Assembly: GCA_000697335.1 (NCBI GenBank)
Contig: JNEM01011148.1
Coordinates: forward strand, 1 to 22,652
Reading direction: 5' to 3'
Length of the DNA: 22,652 nt
Origin: Conidiobolus incongruus B7586
Taxonomy: Eukaryota; Entomophthoromycota; Entomophthoromycetes; Entomophthorales; Conidiobolaceae
Each line of letters opens with the position of its first letter. Position 1 is the stretch's first letter. Shown in pieces: positions 11,128 to 19,038 of the stretch. The notes beneath the pieces are model-generated. The model was not told the origin of the DNA and made no database searches. It saw only the letters and a list, made by a program, of their open reading frames with translations. The translations under genes were made by a program, and so were the position numbers.

Positions 11128-13140
11128 ATGCTCGATATATTGCTAAATACTTTATTAGCGAGTGCTCTTCTGTTTAATCCCATCGAAGGTAAGAGAATTA
11201 AGGTAAATACCTTCGGTCCTCACTTGAGTCATGCTTCGTTCGAAACTTCCCACGAGAATGCTTTCACAGTGATGCGATCACAATTTCGAAGCCCCTTGGA
11301 TCCTTTGACTGAAGCTAAGAAATTCCTCAAATCCAAGTATGGTCTTTTAGAAAAAGACTATGAAGTAAAGGACCAGTACACTTCCGAGCATAATGGTGTC
11401 ACCCATATCTATCTTAGACAGAAGGTTGGAGATTTGGAAGTTATCAATGGTGATATCAATTTGAACTTTGACCGTAACGGTAACTTGATCAGTCACGGTA
11501 ACTCTTTCTATCCTGTTAAGAAGACTGAGAGTAAAAAGAACTGGTTGGGTACTTTGATTCAAAGTACTCGCCAAGTGAGCTTCTTTTCCGTTGTCAAATC
11601 TAATAAGGGCTCCCATGTGGATTTCCCAAAGTTTGAGTTCACTTCCACCCCAGTCCAAGCTCTCAGTTCCCTTTACGAACATATTAATACTAGCTTGACT
11701 TCCTCAGAATTGGATAAGATTACCGTTGTTCCTGAGAACCATTTCGTTGGCCTTCCTACCTACACTCTTCAGAATGTGCCCAAGGCCACTGATGAAGTCA
11801 AGGCCAAGCAGGCTCTTATCCAAGACGGTCAGGGTAACTTGGTCCCCGTTTGGGAGCTTGAGGTTCCTTTGGATGACAACTGGTTCGTTGCCCATGTCAA
11901 GGCTGACTACAAGGACAGCTCTCTCCTTTCTCTTGTTGACTGGGTCCAAGAAGCTGAGTACACCGTCTTCCCTCTTGGTACCAACGATCCCAACGAAGGT
12001 GATAGACAACTGTTGGTCAATCCTCATCACCCCATTGCTTCACCTCTAGGCTGGCACGACCAAGGAGACGCTGGTGACAGCTTCACTGACACTGCTGGTA
12101 ACAATGTGTATGCTCTTGAGAACATCGACGACAACGCTAGCTGGAAAGATGCTTGGCGTCGTACCAAGGGAGGTAAGGATTTGAAATTCAACTACCCTCT
12201 AGACTTGAAAAAGGCTCCTAAGGACTATATTGATGCAGCCGTAGTTAATCTCTTCTACTGGAATAACATTCTTCATGATCTTTACTATGTTTACGGTTTC
12301 GACGAGAAGGCTGGTAACTTCCAACAGAATAACTTCAAGCGCGGTGGTTTGGGTAACGATCCCGTCATCGCTCAAGCTCAGGATGGCTCTGGTACTGACA
12401 ATGCTAATTTTGCTACACCTCCCGATGGTCGCAGACCCAGAATGAGAATGTATGTCTGGGACCAGAGTGACCCATGGCGCGATGGTGATCTCGAAGGTGG
12501 TATTATCACTCACGAATATTCTCATGGCCTCAGTATCCGTTTGACTGGTGGTCCTCAAAACTCTAATTGCTTGGGATGGGGCGAATCTGGTGGTATGGGT
12601 GAAGGTTGGGGTGATGCCATTGCCACCTTATTCCGTCAACGCAAACACTTCAATCGCACTCAAGAGTTTGGTATGGGTGACTATGCTAATGGTGGTGTTC
12701 CTATTCGTAAATACTTGTACTCTACTAGCTTCAGTACCAACCCTGAAACTTACAAGACACTCAATGGTCCCGGTTACTTTGGAGTCCATGCCATTGGTGC
12801 TACTTGGGCCGAAATGTTGTATGAAGTCTACTGGAACTTGGTGGATAAACACGGCTTCTCTGAAGATTTGTTAGGTCATGACCTTAAATACGGTAATACC
12901 CTTTTCTTGCAATTGCTTCTTGACGGTATGAAGTTACAACCCTGTCGCCCAACCTTCTTAGATGCTAGAGATGCCATTCTCACTGCTGACCAAGTCCTCA
13001 CAGGTGGTAAGAACAAGTGTCTGATCTGGAAGGGCTTTGCCAAGAGAGGTTTAGGTTTTAATGCTAAATTGGTTGGTAACACTCCTTGGGGTGGTGGCAT
13101 TCGTGAGAATGGCCACGATTTACCTTCCGATTGTAATTGA
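11128..13140 (+). CDS. Fungalysin, secreted M36 zinc metalloprotease
   Basis: The product is 670 aa, intronless, starting at ATG 11128. Residues 1 to about 21 are a signal peptide (LLNTLLASALLF core). A propeptide follows: the FTP-type domain is about 65-130 (YLRQKVGDLEVINGDINLNF) and a second propeptide part runs to about 275. The mature enzyme should begin near AEYTVFPLGTNDP (277-289), giving about 394 residues, the usual size. Zinc ligands are H462 and H466 in HEYSH, with catalytic E463; the third ligand is E492 in GMGEGWGD, 30 residues after H462 as in known fungalysins. The enzyme digests extracellular protein, including structural protein in fungi that live on animals. The gene is much richer in G and C than its surroundings and prefers C-ending codons, typical of a highly expressed gene. 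It appears intact. Confidence 0.97.
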   Translation: MLDILLNTLLASALLFNPIEGKRIKVNTFGPHLSHASFETSHENAFTVMRSQFRSPLDPLTEAKKFLKSKYGLLEKDYEVKDQYTSEHNGVTHIYLRQKVGDLEVINGDINLNFDRNGNLISHGNSFYPVKKTESKKNWLGTLIQSTRQVSFFSVVKSNKGSHVDFPKFEFTSTPVQALSSLYEHINTSLTSSELDKITVVPENHFVGLPTYTLQNVPKATDEVKAKQALIQDGQGNLVPVWELEVPLDDNWFVAHVKADYKDSSLLSLVDWVQEAEYTVFPLGTNDPNEGDRQLLVNPHHPIASPLGWHDQGDAGDSFTDTAGNNVYALENIDDNASWKDAWRRTKGGKDLKFNYPLDLKKAPKDYIDAAVVNLFYWNNILHDLYYVYGFDEKAGNFQQNNFKRGGLGNDPVIAQAQDGSGTDNANFATPPDGRRPRMRMYVWDQSDPWRDGDLEGGIITHEYSHGLSIRLTGGPQNSNCLGWGESGGMGEGWGDAIATLFRQRKHFNRTQEFGMGDYANGGVPIRKYLYSTSFSTNPETYKTLNGPGYFGVHAIGATWAEMLYEVYWNLVDKHGFSEDLLGHDLKYGNTLFLQLLLDGMKLQPCRPTFLDARDAILTADQVLTGGKNKCLIWKGFAKRGLGFNAKLVGNTPWGGGIRENGHDLPSDCN

Positions 13141-13164
13141 AATATCTTTATCTGCTTTCAATTG

Positions 13165-13170
13165 AATAAA
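13165..13170 (+). terminator. Candidate polyadenylation signal of the fungalysin gene
   Basis: AATAAA lies 25 bases after the TGA stop. In AT-rich DNA the hexamer is common, so position is the main support. Confidence 0.4.
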
Positions 13171-13273
13171 AATTTTGATTAATTATCATATATTAATTAA
13201 TTAAATAATATATATTTATTATTAAATATTGATAATGTTATAAAAGCTAAATGAACTCATAAAAGAAATACCC

Positions 13274-14248
13274 TTAATTAGGATAAACTCTACCACAAAA
13301 AATATCCAATTTGCCCGAATTCTTCAACTAGATAATTGATCAATAAAGATGACTGTTAGAAAGCATTAGTATATTATTACCTGATCAATTAAATTATCAA
13401 TACTTGGTTCATCTTTGAAATGATCTTGAATTTGGCTTAATAATATACCATCCTCAGTGTATTGTTTTAAAAACAATTCTAACCTTGTTAATGTAGAAGA
13501 ATATCCTTGATCCTTATTTGATGAAGTATCCGTTGCCTGTGTAGGATTCAAAGAAGAAAATGGACTCTGGTCCTTATTTGGAATAGAATTGGACTGTGAC
13601 GATTGTACCAACTTTGGTGTAGTATTCTGCTGAGTTGCTAAGTACTCTTCAATATTGAAATTGCCAAGAAACTCGTCAAATGAATTCTCTTCGAAGATTG
13701 AACTACCATTATTATTTTGGGCAGGTTGCGTGAAAGCAGATTTTGGCGGTGTACTTTGCATTGCTTGTGGTGTATGTGATTTAAGTAGAGTATTTTTGAA
13801 ATATGTGCTTTTGTAAACATTCATAGTATGAATATATTCCCATAGAATACATTGGTTATGTGCAATAGGTGAGTAAGATTTCACTTCAATCTGTTTTAGT
13901 GTGTTTATTTGGGTTAGTGTACCTAAAATACTGATATGATCCCCTAGCGTTAATGAAGGCTTTTTAAAGGTTATGCTTTTATCAATTCTTAGCGTTATAG
14001 TTCCAGTAGAATCATCTATTAGGACAAATTAGTATATTTATATACAGTATGTATTAAATTAATTTGTTACCCAACAATACTACCATACAATCCTCTAGTT
14101 TATCAATTTTAACTAAACAACCAAAGCTTTTAATTCTGTTAAAACATATATCAGAGTTTCTTAATTTGAATAAATTATTGGATAAAGGTTCACTCGTTAA
14201 AATTTCTCTGATAAATAACTTATAATAATTTGTTGGCGTATTATTCAT
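13274..14248 (-). CDS. STN1: Stn1-like telomere-capping protein (OB fold plus winged helix), three exons
   Basis: Exons are 14248-14071, 14015-13381 and 13327-13274, giving 288 aa. Intron 1 (55 nt, GTAACA...CTAATAG) joins a split Asp codon and restores VVLLDDSTGTI, the signature strand-turn of an OB fold. Intron 2 (53 nt, GTAATA...CTAG) extends the C-terminus to LIDQLKNSGKLDIFCG; without it the frame ends after QVIIY. Near the N-terminus YYKLFIREIL resembles KLYIRDIL of human STN1, whose OB fold also has DDSTG. The OB fold covers about 35-130; a Ser/Gln/Asn/Pro-rich linker runs 135-230; the winged-helix-like end (LTRLELFLKQY to the stop) is about 234-288. Stn1 works with Ten1, and with Ctc1 or Cdc13 where present, to protect telomeres and help fill in the lagging strand. 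The alternative is an Rpa2 paralogue, but the N-terminal motif favours Stn1. Confidence 0.72.
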
Positions 14249-14498
14249 TTTGAGATAATCGTGATTAATTGATAAATTGAAAAATTAATTTAATATCGAG
14301 TTTGGCATTGAAAAGAATTATGGGATTCCTCGCTTTGAGATTATTTAATACTTGCCAACCCTGATAGCTTGCATTCTTTCATACCCTCAAAATCCTATCA
14401 TTGTATTAATAAAAAGAACAAAGATATCTTTTAGCAATATAAATAGAAATAACTTTTCAACTTTAAAGAAATTAATATTCTATTTTTTACTGTTCAAC
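14249..14498. promoter_or_regulatory. Shared divergent promoter of the STN1 and Prm1-like genes
   Basis: The 250 bases between two divergent ATG codons must hold both promoters. In-frame DNA upstream of the plus-strand ATG is open back to a TAA at 14346 but contains no ATG. A short separate ATG frame at 14320 ends after 14 codons and could act as an upstream reading frame for the plus-strand gene. No known factor site was recognised. Confidence 0.45.
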
Positions 14499-15593
14499 AT
14501 GTTCTTAAAATTGAAACCATATGACCATATATTAAACAATTTTCAAATTCCAATGCTATTAGGAATTATTTATTTTAACTTTTATCTACTAGTTAGCTGG
14601 ATTCAATCTAAACTCTATTTAATGGTTGAAAATATTAATATATTTTGTGATAATTTGTCATCTATATATTTAGACTTAATACCAATTTTGAATTATCTTG
14701 AAGTCAAGTTATTAAATTGGTTAAAATTATTTGATTTTCTTGACTGTATTTTAGATTTATTGGATATTCGTTGGGAATGGGGAATCTTGTCAGATATTAC
14801 AAATAATTTTAAAGCTACTTTGACTCAAGTTATCAAAGATAGCTTTAAAATGATTAGAGATAAAATTGAATCTAGCGATTTAAAATTGAACATTGAAAAA
14901 ATTCAATGCAAGAAGTTATTCCAATATGAGCAGATTCATGACTTGATAACTAGGTTTATTCATGTTTTAAATATTATCAATTATGTTATTTTAAGCTTAT
15001 TATTATTAAGTATAATTTTAAATCTAATTGAATTAAATTTTAATCATAATCCTAATCCTAATCCTAATCATAAACGATTACTTAAATTATATTTTCTTCA
15101 TTTAAGACTACCCAAATACACTATTTTAATAACTTTGATCGCTATTATGAGCAATATTTTATTTTACTATTGCTTGAAATGGTTGAAAGATAATGTAGTG
15201 AGTTGGTTATTGGGTCTAATAAGTGCTAATATTGATTACTGTTTGTTGATATTAAACCAATGGAAGTCTTATATAATCCGCTTAAATCTAGTGTTCTGCG
15301 AATGGAATTTGGGAGTTGATATTGAAATGGCTTTAGATCGAGTGATTGATATGATAAATGCTGTTAGAGCGATTGGTGAAAGTCTGAACTTGGATCTATT
15401 TACTGATATTAATCGCGCAAATTGGGTTATGATGATCACCTTCGTAAGCTTAAGCTGCTTTTGGATTGCAATGGAGTTAATTTGTACCATCTACAATATC
15501 ATTTATATTCACAGATCTAGATCCAAAAGGAAGAAAAATCAAAGCGGTACACCATTAAATCCATTTGAAGACCCTAATTATATTATTATATAA
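14499..15593 (+). CDS. Four-span membrane protein with Prm1-like topology
   Basis: The product is 364 aa from ATG 14499, the first ATG in an open frame that begins after TAA 14346. Helices lie at about 17-35, 153-178, 207-227 and 309-335. The charge pattern puts the N-terminus, the middle loop (HKRLLKLYFLHLR) and the C-terminal tail (RSRSKRKK) inside. That leaves two outside domains: 36-152 with Cys50, Cys83 and Cys137, and 228-308 with Cys248 and Cys267. This is the layout of fungal Prm1, the disulfide-linked plasma-membrane protein that aids fusion of mating cells. The N-terminus (LKLKPYDHILNNFQIPML) and the start of the first outside domain, with its early Cys, align plausibly with Prm1, and WLLGLISANIDYC recalls the start of its second. 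It is shorter than the ascomycete proteins of over 600 aa. A CCTAAT repeat encodes NPNPNPN in the inner loop. The membrane layout is firm, the family name tentative. Confidence 0.55.
   Translation: MFLKLKPYDHILNNFQIPMLLGIIYFNFYLLVSWIQSKLYLMVENINIFCDNLSSIYLDLIPILNYLEVKLLNWLKLFDFLDCILDLLDIRWEWGILSDITNNFKATLTQVIKDSFKMIRDKIESSDLKLNIEKIQCKKLFQYEQIHDLITRFIHVLNIINYVILSLLLLSIILNLIELNFNHNPNPNPNHKRLLKLYFLHLRLPKYTILITLIAIMSNILFYYCLKWLKDNVVSWLLGLISANIDYCLLILNQWKSYIIRLNLVFCEWNLGVDIEMALDRVIDMINAVRAIGESLNLDLFTDINRANWVMMITFVSLSCFWIAMELICTIYNIIYIHRSRSKRKKNQSGTPLNPFEDPNYIII
15049..15069 (+). repeat. CCTAAT hexamer repeat inside the Prm1-like gene
   Basis: Three and a half tandem AATCCT units encode alternating Asn-Pro in the cytoplasmic loop. 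The unit differs from the common CCCTAA telomere repeat by one base and is read in frame, so it is a coding microsatellite. Confidence 0.75.
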
Positions 15594-15940
15594 GTTCAAG
15601 CAATAAATCCTCATTATCTACAATTACCAAATCATATCATATATTAAGCCAATAGTTAATTTATAGAGCATAGTTGAATGGTACTTGTAATTTATCACCA
15701 ATCAATTTCTTCAATTGGTACTTAAAAATAATCACACTAATTTAAGTTTTTTTCAATTGTTCATTTTTAACTTACAATTGAATGTATAGCAATATTCATT
15801 AATTCCTAACAAGACTTTAATAGGGTTGTTCCATAATGAAGATGAGCAATAGGAACTTATTGAGATTGCATTGACTACCAGCTCTTTTCTCGTAAAAATT
15901 ATTTAAAAATTGCTGAAAATAGTGTGATTACAATTTGAGT
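15594..15940. other. Intergenic DNA between convergent gene ends
   Basis: A/T-rich interval between the Prm1-like stop and the 3' end of the ankyrin-BTB pseudogene. A minus-strand stretch near 15836-15890 gives the protein-like word YEKRAGSQCNLNKFLLLIF and may be a further trace of the pseudogene; otherwise I see nothing. Confidence 0.45.
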
Positions 15941-16938
15941 TTAAATTGATAACATGGAATCAAATAATTTTGCTCTTTCAGCAAACAAGCAATTGAAGAG
16001 TGCATTTATTGTTGATCTCACTTAAGAATCGTATTGATATATTTAGTCTCAGTTTCATAAGCATAGGATAATAATTTATTTAAATCAGAAATTTTGTTTC
16101 TAATTGGTAATTCATAATACCTCGCATAATCTGTTCTAAACTCCAGCAAAGAATCTGATACTCTAAGAGTGATAGACTGTTTGCTAAGTGCTCTTAATTT
16201 ATATTTCAATACATATAACTGAAAAATACTCTGTTCATTTGATTAATGAGTGTATCATTGCCGAATGACTGATAAGAAGTGTTACTAAGTATATACTATA
16301 TAATCAATAGAAAATGATATGGTCGGAGGTCGTTGAAGGAAAAAACTTTGATGAACTTTTATTTCTGCATAGAGCAAAATAAAACTTGGAACATCTTGCC
16401 TCTAAAACGAAAGAATAAATTTTGATATCAGGGAGAGGTTTGGTCTGAGTGGGAGAGTTAAATATGAAAAATGTGGTGATATCATCAGAGTTTTCTTCAT
16501 TAAGGTTGGTATAAAATTCCTTGAAATTGAATAAGAATGGATAAGGAAAAATTGATGATATTTTTGATAATTGTCTAATAAAGCTTTAGTTTTGTGATTT
16601 GAAGCTACATGACACTATTATCCCATTCGTTCCGATATTTACTGCTCCTAATCATTAATATCATATACATACAATGTAAATAAGATTCATAGTTTTCCTA
16701 TCTATTGAAATAAAAAATTTAACCAGTTGATGACCACCAGATTTACGAGCATAATACATTGGAAATTAGCCAAGATTATCCGTTTGATTAACTGAAATAC
16801 CAAAATGCAATGTTAGACTGATAAAAACATAAGTGTTAATATTACTGTAATATTAGTATAATGAATATTCTACCATTTTATAAGAGAAAGATCACCAAAT
16901 TTACAAGCATTAAATAACAAGCTATCAGGAAATCTCAT
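15941..16938 (-). pseudogene. Decayed ankyrin-BTB (ABTB1-like) gene
   Basis: The old ATG is at 16938, reading MRFPDSLLFNACKFGDLSLI, like the start of human ABTB1 (DLFISCRKGD). An intron of 56 nt (16818-16873) joins this to LTLHFGISVNQTDNLG, a classic ankyrin turn. TAA at 16766 follows, then FPMYYARKSGGHQLVKFF completes the second repeat. A 54-nt intron (16648-16701) seems to have lost its donor, which reads AT instead of GT; it leads to GAVNIGTNG. Another stop lies at 16586. A BTB-domain piece follows (DIKIYSFVLEARCSKFYFAL, about 16364-16430), then a TGA at 16304 and a frame change. Next is the 16018-16209 frame (YKLRALSKQSITLRVSDSLL), and finally CLFAERAKLFDSMLSI ending at 15941. ABTB-type proteins are substrate adaptors for cullin-3 ubiquitin ligases. 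At 1 kb it is shorter than the family's usual two-BTB form, so part is probably deleted. Confidence 0.68.
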
Positions 16939-17048
16939 TTGATATCAATATTTAGTTATAACTCATTCTTTAATTGAATTTGAGAAATAAACCATATTTA
17001 AATATGCATATGCTAGATGATTATCAATTGATATTTATTTAAGCTTAG

Positions 17049-17091
17049 ATGACTCTTCTTCAATAAATATGATTGAGCTAGTATGAGTCAT
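17049..17091. promoter_or_regulatory. Gcn4/Cpc1-type sites upstream of the ankyrin-BTB pseudogene
   Basis: ATGAGTCAT at 17083-17091 is the full palindromic bZIP site of fungal Gcn4/Cpc1 regulators, 145 bases upstream of the pseudogene ATG. A half-matching ATGACTC lies at 17049-17055. The extended word ATGAGTCATAATT is identical to that upstream of THR4. The match is exact, but regulation is inference. Confidence 0.5.
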
Positions 17092-17218
17092 AATTATTTA
17101 ATAGATGGTTGAAAACTTTTAAAATCACTCTAATGCAGCACAATTTAAATATATAAATTATATTTGTATCATATTCATGGAATAAAGTTGAAAAGAGGTG
17201 TTATATCCAAAAAATAGT

Positions 17219-18062
17219 TTAAAACGTTTGAGTTGCTAACCTAAAAGGATAATCTACTGGATTTCCCTTCAACCTCCAAATAAGCTTCTTCTTTTTGGTA
17301 ACTTGGTGTTCAACCCAGACTGCTTCACAGTTCTTGAGTTTGAAGGATCTCACAAATGAAGGGTCCCAAAGCTCAGAAGCGATCCCAAGATCTTTACAGC
17401 ATCGAGTAAGAGCGTTAGATCGGGCTCCTTCTAAGGCGACACTAAGCTCGTTCTTGTCAAAATAAGCTTGTTCACCACGGGCTTGACTTACGAAACGACC
17501 TAAGCAAAACAAGGCATACTCACGTGAAATATTAGTTGGTGTGACAGTTGGTTCGCCCCTTGGCACAAGACCCCAGCCTAAATCGAGTTAAACTCATGAA
17601 ACTAAAAATTTGATTGCTAAGTTTTTACCTCCAGGTCCAAAAGCTCTATTTAAAATTCTTCTAAATTTAATTTCTGGCAAATAAATTAAACCATCTAAAA
17701 TTGATAACAAAATTAATATTAAAATATTGAAAATTAAATAAATTTGTGAAAATTTTACCTGGTTTAATTTCGATATCACTCTCCTCAACTTTAGCTAATA
17801 ATACTTGAGATACTTCGGGGGGAAATGGTTGCGAGGATACGCCAGTAAAGAGATCTTGAGGAGTTGGATTAAATTCAGAAGATGGAGGAAATGCTTGAGT
17901 ACTGAGTTCTTCATTTAATTTAGCTTGATTTGAATCATCATTTAAATTTAATTTAGTTTGGGAATGAAAATTAGATTGAGATTTCAAATATAATGAAGAA
18001 AAATTATTAATTCTTGGCTTCGTAGTTTTCTTAAGAGTTTGAGTAATAATATTCTTATACAT
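17219..18062 (-). CDS. MGM101: Mitochondrial genome maintenance protein Mgm101, three exons
   Basis: Exons are 18062-17759, 17694-17629 and 17577-17219, giving 242 aa (the yeast protein has 269). Introns are 64 nt and 51 nt, both GTAAAA...AG. Splicing joins IKP to [20 protein letters not shown], then [14 protein letters not shown], the Mgm101 hallmark. The N-terminal 35 residues ([20 protein letters not shown] and on) are rich in Lys, Arg, Ser and Thr without acids, a mitochondrial presequence; a Pro/Ser/Gln linker follows to about 95. The core keeps [21 protein letters not shown] with its Cys pair, SELWDPSF, and [12 protein letters not shown]. Mgm101 is a Rad52-like ring protein of mitochondrial nucleoids that binds single-stranded DNA and anneals strands during recombination repair of mtDNA. 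The first exon is AT-rich and poorly conserved, the last strongly conserved. All key segments are present, so the gene looks functional. Confidence 0.95.
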
Positions 18063-19038
18063 TTTAATTTAAAGTTTCAAAAAATTAATGAATTGAGTTT
18101 GATGGAAGTAATTTTGATTACAAAATTAAAATTCAAAATTGATTAAGGGAATTTAAATCTTAATATTGATTACTAATAAAATTTTGGGATTATGTGAATT
18201 TTGATCAGAGTCACAGTTATATATTGATTATTAACAAAACTTCGCTAATGCCCAAATCAAGTTGGTAGGATCCGAAGTAGTCGCTTGCAGAGTTTTCACT
18301 TGCAAGTCACATTCCGTTTTGAATTAGTGATCCTATTTCTCCAAATTATATATTTTAACCTTAAAAATTTTACTCATTCTTGATATTTTTATGACTATTA
18401 ATAATCATTTACACGGATAGGACTATATTTATTCAAAATGGGTAATTAATGTGGCAATATCGTAATATAATCTGGTTTTAAGAAATTATATTTGATCCTT
18501 TTTTCAATAGTATTTATGTAATACATTTCATTACTTCCAATGAGCTACAAAACTTAAGGAAAATTATCCGTTTTTATAATATTTCATTTAATATTTGTAA
18601 AAATGATATTTATATTCAAAAATAAAGATAATATTATCTGATACTTTAAGATGTTGATTTACAATATCTCATTATATATGCTTAATATTTAAAATTGATG
18701 AATAATTGAATATTAAAGTAGATACATAAAGAATGTAAAAGTGGTAAATAATGAAGTCGCAAATTTTATTTAGTACCTTAGAATTGAAAAAAAAATTCAA
18801 TACATAGTAAAATCCAATGAAAAATAAATATTTTAATATAAGGATAAAAAACGAAAAGTCTAAATTGATCAGTATTAAGGGATATATATAAGGCAATTAT
18901 TATTTTATATAAAAATTTTGCAAAAAAATTAAATTACAATATATAAAATACATATTGATTAAATCATCACAATGATTATAATGATGAATTTATATGTAAT
19001 ATTAAGTTGTAAAAATATCTAAATCAACCTAGCATGAC
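18063..19038. other. Intergenic DNA between MGM101 and THR4
   Basis: AT-rich DNA containing the MGM101 promoter (its first 300 bases or so) and the THR4 3' flank. It holds one less AT-rich patch with nested inverted repeats (18266-18335). A hydrophobic minus-strand frame at 18672-18896 has no ATG and reads as A/T noise. No gene supported. Confidence 0.55.
18266..18335. repeat. Nested inverted repeats upstream of MGM101
   Basis: Outer arms TAGGATC (18266-18272) and GATCCTA (18329-18335) enclose inner arms CTTGCA (18284-18289) and TGCAAG (18301-18306) around an 11-base loop. The patch is distinctly richer in G and C than its flanks and lies about 200 bases upstream of the MGM101 ATG. It could be a protein-binding region of the promoter, or a remnant of something older. 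It does not fold as a tRNA by eye. Confidence 0.4.

Noticed and set aside
11347-13100. Several open frames of 74-119 codons on both strands inside the fungalysin gene
   Set aside because: They overlap a complete, motif-bearing protease and are by-products of its balanced codon use.
13353-13380. A 28-nt intron (GTAATA...CTAACAG) as the second STN1 intron
   Set aside because: It is too short for this genome; extending to the next AG at 13328 gives 53 nt, like the other introns, and a better C-terminal sequence.
13638-13820. Minus-strand 60-codon frame within the STN1 exon 2 region
   Set aside because: It is an alternative frame over the spliced Stn1-like coding sequence.
14352-14498. Extending the Prm1-like protein 49 codons upstream
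   Set aside because: The upstream frame has no ATG; it would need a TTG start or an unseen exon, and the Prm1-like N-terminus fits ATG 14499.
18241-18340. tRNA-like hairpins upstream of MGM101
   Set aside because: No T-loop consensus (GGTTCGAAT) or acceptor pairing is present.
18672-18896. Minus-strand 74-codon hydrophobic frame
   Set aside because: Its first codon is TTG, and its Phe, Ile, Tyr, Leu and Asn content is what A/T runs produce; no motif seen.
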